Shown: in pieces, positions 57,484-64,000 of the stretch
Layout: each line of letters opens with the position of its first letter
Numbering within the stretch: the first letter of the stretch is position 1
Origin: Orbilia blumenaviensis
Taxonomy: Eukaryota; Ascomycota; Orbiliomycetes; Orbiliales; Orbiliaceae
DNA: 64,000 nucleotides
Assembly: GCA_036872755.1 (NCBI GenBank)
Contig: JAVHNS010000015.1
Location: forward strand, 1,240,001 to 1,304,000
Reading direction: 5' to 3'
Position numbers and translations under genes: made by a program
The notes under the pieces: model-generated
What the model was told of the DNA's origin: nothing
The model's input: the letters and a program-made list of their open reading frames with translations, nothing else
Database searches by the model: none

Positions 57484-58939
57484 ATGGATCACCACTGGGT
57501 AGATAGCGTCCGAGAAATTCCGGAAGGTTTGCAGGGTGTATTTACAGTTACCACGCTTCAGGAACTAAAACGGCGTGCGTGTGCACAGACGGGGCCTGGC
57601 GCTCGCAAGGCCAAGGAACGCCGTGATAGGGCAGTCCAAACACTATCCCGGTACCGAAGCTGCCTGCAAAGCCACAACCACTACCAAGTAAGCTATCGGA
57701 ACGATGACGGCGATGCAACTGGTGGAACTCTGTTCCCGGTCTTCCATCCAACCAAGACCCAGTTTGCCGATTTTGAACGGTTAATGGAGAAGGCACAAGA
57801 ATTAACGCACGAAATCGGGACTGGCCTCTTCATAATCAAGGTTCCACGGGAAGCGATCATCGGGCAGTCGGGAACCAAAAACAAGAAGCGCTCAAAGCCT
57901 ATCCTTCCCTTTTACAAGCAGACCACGAAGAAAGTCGTCAGCCTGGATGCCACCAAAAGCCAAGATTGTGGAGACAGCAAACGAAAATGTGCACCACTAT
58001 GGCAAGATTTCCCTACCTTTCCGACTATTGGGTACAAGGTGACGTCTTCCGTCTCAAAAGCACCAACTGATCTCTCTAAGTGGGTGACGGGCGGAGGTGA
58101 GGATGAAGATTTCCAGCAAGCCGTTTCGAGTTGGAGTGATCCTAAATGGAAAGTCCGATACTATGGTGACCTCAATGCAGGGCAAAACCTTAAACGGCAG
58201 CTTGAGATGGCCCACCCGCTTATGGAATCGTTGCCCGGCTGCATAATGCAGCAACTTGGTATGGATATCCCGGGGATCAATTCTCCGTACTACTACCTCT
58301 CCGAAAGGCACTCTCTCTTCTCTCTACATGTCGAGGATTTAAACACCATGTCGGTCAACTATCATGCGGGAGGCGACGCGAAGGTCTGGTTTGTAGTCCA
58401 CCCGGCGGCGCGGAAGGAACTGGAGAAGTGCATCAAAAAACACGTTGGGTTTCCCGGGGAGGCTGTTATTACTAGTGGGGGATCGCGGTCATGTGGACAG
58501 TTCGTTCGGCATTTGTCCGTCTTCATCCTACCGGACGTCCTACAGAATTGGGGAATTCGTTTTGTCAAAGTCTCACAGCAAGCGGAGGAAATGGTAGTAA
58601 CTATGCCACACGCTTACCACCAAGGTTTGTGTTCCCGGCCCTACCCCCCATTTGCTCCTGGAACCGTTCTTCGGGAATAACAGCTAACGTTGAGTAGGGT
58701 ATAACGCCGGCCTTGCCCGGAATGTCGCCGTCAACTACATGCCGGAGAGTCTATCTTACAAGCTACTCAGACATGTGGACTGCTCTCAAAGCTGTGGTCT
58801 CGGCGTCACAGGGGTCCAGGTGGATCCCTCTGAGATTATATCTGCGAGGGGGTTTGCTGATGACGAAACCATAAAGGCTCTACAGCAGCTGCGCATGCTC
58901 AGGATGCAGGTAAAAATGGAGGCGTCAGATGAGGAGTGA
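57484..58939 (+). CDS. JmjC-domain protein with intact metal ligands
   Basis: Two exons, 57484-58624 and 58698-58939; 460 aa. The C-terminal half matches the JmjC fold of Fe(II)/2-oxoglutarate histone demethylases, closest in pattern to the JMJD2/KDM4 type: HSLFSLHVEDLNTMSVNYH (H282 and E284 as iron ligands), then DAKVWFVVHP with a lysine at the 2-oxoglutarate position, RHLSVFILPDVLQNWGIRF, and MPHAYHQGYNAG (H379 as third ligand, next to the splice site). The N-terminal 250 residues are not recognised. No PHD, Tudor or JmjN partner is seen, so the domain stands alone. Expected reaction: hydroxylation or demethylation of lysine on histones or another protein; the substrate is unknown. The next gene is a degenerate paralogue. 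Confidence 0.83.
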
Positions 58940-60111
58940 CACACCTCCTCTACATATTTATATTCGGCCCAGCCACTCCCCATCTTATCGTGTTAGTATA
59001 GAAGCGAGAAATGCTTAGTTAAACAGGAGGGAGAAACCGATGCACCCATGTAGGTGACGAGATCTCATATGTTTTTAAAAGCTGTATTTCGCTCAACTGC
59101 CGCATCAGGACTGAGCTAGCCAAACCACGGTTGTATATATTTGCTTAGTCTCCAGCAGCTGCACGGACTATATATTGGGAAATACGTGGTCTATCATAAT
59201 TCACCGATCCGGCTAGCGTATACCCCTTCTTCGATCGAATTTGGGAAATAGGGGACCAACGCTTGGCCTATATAAACTGCGATCACAGTATGGGGGGAGC
59301 GGACATCAAACTCGCGGCTGCTATGATGTATCACTCTATCCATTTGAAACCCATATTGAAGCGTCAGCGGGGATAAATTACAGCAGAGAGCATCGGTACA
59401 ATGCTAACCTTCCGAAAAAATGAGGGCACGCTCTAGAACATATATATATTCTTTGGTACTTCATTTACATCAGATACACAGCGATTAGGGGTATTTCTGA
59501 GAAATTACAAAGAGGCCCGATCAACTCAGATGATATTACTAGATAGACTCGTGGTATCGCGCCTCGTGTTTGTGATCTCTTCCATTCAGTATTTGGAGTG
59601 TTGGTTGCGAGATCTCCAGATAGCGATATATAGAGGGAAGACTTGCTGACAGCGATAGACAGATAGATAGGTAGATAGATTGATAGAGATCTCGAGTGGT
59701 GGTCGATAGAGGAACGGAAATACTCTGCAAACGTACTCGACCTGCTTAAGTACTTACCTATAGAACAACCTTAAGTCACTTCGTAGGAGTTTATCTACAA
59801 AGTCAAAGGGCTCTCTGTATATATACATTGAGGATCGTCGAGCGACGATGAAGAATATACCCTCTAAATAGAAGGTCTATACTATTTTTTAACATACCGT
59901 CAAAAAGCATATATTAGTATAATTCTGGGCACCGGCCGTTACCGGACTAAAGGAAAGCTACATATATGCGTACGTTTCACAATATCGAGACGTTGCGTTG
60001 GCTCAGTACTTCAACTTAACACTCCCCAAACCCACCCCATCTCCGAACCATCGCAGCCACATCCATATCCTCCCACTCCTGCTTCCCAGCTAAGACTAAC
60101 CAAGAAACAAA
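58940..60111. other. Gene-free stretch
   Basis: Only a short GATA-rich microsatellite (about 59650-59690) and AT-rich DNA are seen. It separates the two JmjC paralogues, which run in the same direction. Confidence 0.6.
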
Positions 60112-61359
60112 ATGCCAGACGGTCTAACCAACTTGCAGTGGGCAGACCAGCTCAGCAGCACCCCGCCTTTGGCGAGGTATACCACGGAACAAGTCAAGGA
60201 GCTCGCCGCCGGGGTTAGGAGTAGCAAAGTATCCAGCCAGACCCTCAGTTCGGCAAGACAGGGCATCATGGAGCATCAAGCCATCATCCGACGATACAAC
60301 ATATCCTTCCGCTCAGCGTATGGGGTCCTAACACCCATTTTTGAACCAAACGAAGAGCAGGTGAAGATAGGCTTTGATATGATGGTATATGACGCGCTAC
60401 GCTTGTGTGGGGACAAGGTGCCCTGCTTCCTCCTCAAACACCCCCCAAGCACACTCCGTGCCTTCCCAGACGACCACCCGGAGAGGGACACTGTATCTAT
60501 AGTACGTTATGTCAACAAAAGTGCCTGTAGCATCCAACAATACAAGGACTATCTGGACGAAAACCCTGAGAAAAAGAAGCATCTCGGCGTTAAGCTTTAC
60601 AACAATTCGCCACCCAGGCGGAAGGAGAATCAAACTTTGCTGCCTGAGCTGGATTCCGAAATGTGGAGGGAACTAGACACCGTGGGGTACCGTTGCAGCC
60701 AGAACGGCAAATCGACAAGGAACAATGCGGACATAAAGGCTTGGAAGATTGCTGCTGCTGCCGCTGTTGACGGGGAAGATTCCGACGACATTGATGATCA
60801 GCAAGCTATTCATGCACTCGACACGTGTGCACGGAAGGGTTTGGGCAGCCGGACACTCGAAGTATTGGGCGGGACACGGTTGGCATTCAAGCTCGCTGGG
60901 GCTCCAGTACCGGAGCTCGAAAACCTCCCTGGCTGCTCGATCCGGGCACTCAGGCGGCACGGCTACCTCGAAGCGCTGAAGTACTTCTGTCAGCCGGTAC
61001 TTAGAGTCCGTGAGCAGGTCCCTCGCCCGCTAGGTTTTGGGGAAGTTGGGTCCCTTACTGTACAGTATCTCGTCGCCGGCGGAGCTACAATGTGGTATAT
61101 CGCCAACCCCAAGGATAACAAAACGGTCAAGGAATTCATGTGCCTGCATTTTGGCGACCGCTTCGTTGAAACTGCAGAGGGGATATACGAAGATATACAT
61201 GTGAAGTGCGAGCAGAAAACCCGACACTTGGAGATCTTCGTCAAGCCGGATCTCTTAGAATCGGCGGGGATCAAACTGCACCGCGTCGTGCAGCTCCCAG
61301 GAGAATGTATGGTGACCTTTCCGTACGCTAATTTTCAAGGTACTCCACCTCAGACCGCT

Positions 61360-61398
<39 letters not shown>

Positions 61399-61694
61399 CG
61401 GTTACGCTAATTCGCGTAGAAATCAGCTTGAAGAAATCGATGTCTCTGACGTCGCTGTATCTCCCGTTCGATCGCATACATCAGCTCCAGAACTACAAGG
61501 GCTGTAACATGGCATGCGGACTCGCTCAAGCGGAAGGAGGTAGCGATGGTATCCCGGACGTGCGTGACATTGAATCCGTCGGTTGGGTCGACTTTGCCGG
61601 TGCTAAGAAGTTTTCAAAACGCGTCAAGGAGATACTGGAGCATATTCGCCAGACGGATGGCTCGGCTCGGGACAACGAACGCGAGGATAAATGA
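60112..61694 (+). CDS. Degenerate JmjC-like paralogue
   Basis: Two exons, 60112-61339 and 61420-61694; 500 aa. The intron contains about 37 consecutive T. It follows the architecture of the gene at 57484, with its single intron at the same point of the domain in the same phase. Aligned segments: GFGEVGSLTVQYL for LHVEDLNTMSVNY, GATMWYIANP for DAKVWFVVHP, RHLEIFVKPDLLESAGIKL for RHLSVFILPDVLQNWGIRF, and FPYANFQEISL for MPHAYHQGYNA. Both iron-binding histidines and the acid are lost (H to G and H to F at the aligned sites), so it should not bind iron. The frame is open and the splice sites are normal, so it is not a simple pseudogene. It may be a non-catalytic partner. Confidence 0.75.
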
Positions 61695-62519
61695 TATTTC
61701 TTTCTGATTACTGGCTGCCCCGGTCCTGTCAATAACACAGCATACTACCTGTTAATATGCCTTAACCGCTGTTGTCGTCAATATCCAAATTTATATATTG
61801 AATATCTGATAAAAAGATCCGGACACAACTTATTGGTGGTGTAGACCGCGCAAGCCCCCAGCTATGAAAGCATTTAACTCCAACCTCTGCGTGCACTAAA
61901 GCGCTTATGCGGCACAGTGGGGACAAAGCATTGTATCTCATAAAATCAATTTAGTCGCGAGGCTGCACACTGCATACACATATACGAAGTACTGCAAGTG
62001 AGATAACCGTGGTATACCTAGTTATGGGGAGGAATTCTGCGTTGTGGCTGTTGTGCCAAGATGAAGTTGGTCGCCTTGGTTACCGGGCCAAGAAAAACAA
62101 TCAAAAAGGGGCGCAACACAAAGTCTAATTCCATTATTTACAATCCAAACTCCCGACCACCAACTAACATCCATCTCAGAACATCATCCAACCAGACACC
62201 CATACAGAACTAACGAACGAGAATACCAGGATTTCGAATGACGATGACATCTTCTAGCTTCGGGTAGATCACACTGCAGGACTGGTAGCAGGCTCCCTAA
62301 TGATATGAGTCTCGCGAGGACCGGGTGTGATGTACGCGATTCTAGATGGTGTAGTAGTCGCGTTACTTACTAACCAGAGAGTGAGTGGAGACAGGACTTC
62401 TTCCGGATTGCTGCACTGCATCGCAGGACTGGTAGCAGGTTCCCTTCATGCGAATCTCGCGAGGACCGGGTGCAGAGCAGAAATCGACTATCGGCGATGT
62501 TCTTCGGGCCGTTGCCTCA
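61695..62519. other. Gene-free stretch with a direct repeat
   Basis: No gene seen. A block of about 50 bp beginning GCAGGACTGGTAGCAGG and ending TCTCGCGAGGACCGGGTG occurs twice, at 62276-62327 and 62423-62472. Confidence 0.6.
62276..62472 (+). repeat. Direct repeat pair of about 50 bp
   Basis: Copies at 62276-62327 and 62423-62472 share CAGGACTGGTAGCAGG and CTCGCGAGGACCGGGTG with small differences between. They lie immediately before the hairpin array. Confidence 0.85.
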
Positions 62520-63292
62520 CGGGAGAGATCCGCTTGTCTAAGACTTGTGATTTCGGCACCGAGAGGAATTGGCGGCCCGTTTTGCCTTACAGTTGCGATT
62601 CCACTGGAAGCTATCTTGTCAGCCTGTCGCTCCTCCGCTTGTCTAAGACTTGTGAGGAGATATGATAGCTCGTGATTGTGGCTGCCGGTGGCGAGGCGGG
62701 TGATGATGGTTTACAATGGGGGAAGAATGAAATGAAGAGCCTATAGTCTCCGCTGGTCTAAGACCTGTGAGATAGCACGGCTATACACTGTCTGCATACG
62801 GAATTCGACTTCGATGTCGTCTTTCTGCTGCCTCCGCTTGTCTAAGACTTGTGAGGTAGATTGGTCTATCATGTTCTACTATGAACAATAACCAGGGATA
62901 CTATTGTCACCTCCGCTTGTCTAAGACTTGTGAGGTCGATGCATGTGATGTTCTGTTATGAAGAATCGTCTAATTGTCACCTCCGCTTGTCCAAGACTTG
63001 TGAGGTCGATGTATGGCGTGTTCTACTCCGAACAACAATCAGGGATACGATTGCCACCTCCGCTTGTCTAAGACTTGTGAGGTAGATGCATAGCGTGCTC
63101 TGTTACAGGCAATAATATAATTGTCGCCTCCGCTTGTCCAAGACTTGTGAGGCAGATTGGCCTATCGTGTTCTGGTATGAACAATAATCTAATTGTCACT
63201 TCCGCTTGTCCAAGACTTGTGAAGCGTTGTTTAGATGTTGCTCCGTTGCATCCGCCAAGGGTCTTCACTTGTCTAAGACTTGTGAGGTCCCA
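62520..63292 (+). repeat. Ten-copy hairpin repeat array
   Basis: The core CGCTTGTCTAAGACTTGT recurs at about 62531, 62636, 62751, 62835, 62914, 62984, 63061, 63131, 63203 and 63266, at steps of about 63-115 bp. Each core can fold (GTCT/AGAC) and is enclosed by a short variable stem: CTCCTC/GAGGAG, GTCTC/GAGAT, GCCTC/GAGGC, ACCTC/GAGGT, CTTC/GAAG. In the last six units the spacers are also related and several contain a second hairpin, TGTTC...GAACA. The array is a tandem repeat of composite units rather than isolated copies. Function unknown. Confidence 0.88.
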
Positions 63293-64000
63293 GTATTTCT
63301 TGGGCTTCTCGAAACTGACAATCATTCGCTCTGATAGATCGCCACCGCCATGCCGATGAACGGCCGCGGGAGAACCGGATTTTGACACTACCCGGCGACA
63401 CCGGCCGCTCGTAATAGGCGCTACGCTGCGTAATGGCTTTTCGGGCCTCGGTATTGCGAGCAATATGCCAGACAGACAAGGGGGGCCCATATATATCTTC
63501 GCCCACCCGCCCTGGGAAGCTTGGATGATAATGTCGTTCGCTCGGAGTAATATTGGAAAGGGCCCTTTGGTGTATATGGGAGCCTTATTGGGGATACACC
63601 GTTGAACAGATAAAGTTTAGACTTATGTGGTCAAAGGGAAATGTCCAGATTTAAGCTCTTGAACCAGCAAAACCTGTTGGGGCGGATTATTCCCAGAGAC
63701 TACGAGGTTGTCACACAAGGAACGTAGCGTCTGCTTGCGGTTCAGCCGGTGGAGGACGATGAAATCGTCACCGTTTAGACCCCCCAGGGCATGGCTTTCT
63801 ATCCAGGCGAGTCTAGATCCCGTGATGGGTAGAGGGAGGGGGTATTGCGATGGCGGTGTGAGGCCACCTCAATCGAAGCAAATATATATGCCGCAGCCGA
63901 AGGCGTCGCCTTATGTTGCGAGAGTAATTGAGGTAAGGCTATTCAACCCTAGTAGAGCCACACGTCGTGAAATAACCGGCCAATATGCCAGAAGGAGGTG
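63293..64000. other. Right-edge sequence without a recognised gene
   Basis: I see no supported gene or repeat. A short frame at 63641-63780 is interrupted by an internal TAG and has no family signal. Confidence 0.4.

Noticed and set aside
62520..63292. CRISPR-like array
   Set aside because: Repeats of about 25 bp with 40-90-bp spacers look CRISPR-like at first, but the spacers are related to one another, the spacing is irregular, the stems vary and the genome is eukaryotic with no cas genes.
63641..63780. Short frame MSRFKLLNQQ... with internal TAG
   Set aside because: Too short, interrupted by a stop and without a recognisable family; possibly a gene relic but not supportable.

Overview
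The window is nuclear DNA of a filamentous ascomycete-like fungus. The genes carry many short GT-AG introns (about 50-80 nt), and the protein repertoire is typically fungal: laccase, tyrosinase, a fungus-specific EF3-like ABC-F ATPase, a fucose-lectin-like protein and OrsD/RecQ-type proteins. Simple repeats, poly-T tracts and AT-rich spacers are common. I could not fix the genus. All exon models were built by hand from splice signals, reading phase and similarity to remembered family motifs. Every multi-exon total given is a multiple of three.

Region 1 (1-7.5 kb) holds copper oxidases. A tyrosinase runs off the left edge on the minus strand. It is divergent from an eight-exon laccase-type multicopper oxidase, and a four-exon conserved protein of unknown function follows. 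Two related short tandem repeats in opposite orientation flank the laccase gene. Region 2 (8.1-11.5 kb) is the one clear housekeeping gene, a New1/Elf1-type ABC-F ATPase. Region 3 (14.4-21.2 kb) has three neighbouring genes whose N-terminal modules look related but whose C-termini differ: a coiled coil plus fucose-lectin-like repeats, nothing, or a von Willebrand A domain. A dense set of palindromes lies between the first two. Region 4 (21.2-24.6 kb) is repeat-rich non-coding DNA with a 100-bp MITE-like element flanked by a 5-bp target duplication.

Region 5 (24.6-61.7 kb) is the striking part. About fourteen genes follow one another and none is a recognisable housekeeping gene. Its centrepiece is a 1596-aa protein joining C2H2 fingers, an OrsD/DUF3505-like zinc region, a tyrosine-recombinase-like core (R748, K783, R869, H906, Y915) and a RecQ-like SF2 helicase. 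A second copy (48.8-52.4 kb) keeps the fingers and the recombinase core but has no helicase. A third protein (35.3-37.6 kb) looks like a catalytically degenerate version of the same core. The other genes also come in sets: a JmjC protein with its metal ligands beside a paralogue that has lost them, a pair of related 680- and 505-aa proteins, and several small CxxC/CxxH zinc proteins. I infer that this block is a large mobile element, or several nested ones, carrying its own recombinase genes. No termini were identified.

Region 6 (61.7-64 kb) is non-coding. It contains a ten-copy array of hairpin-forming repeats whose outer stems change in a compensatory way, which suggests a structured nucleic acid.
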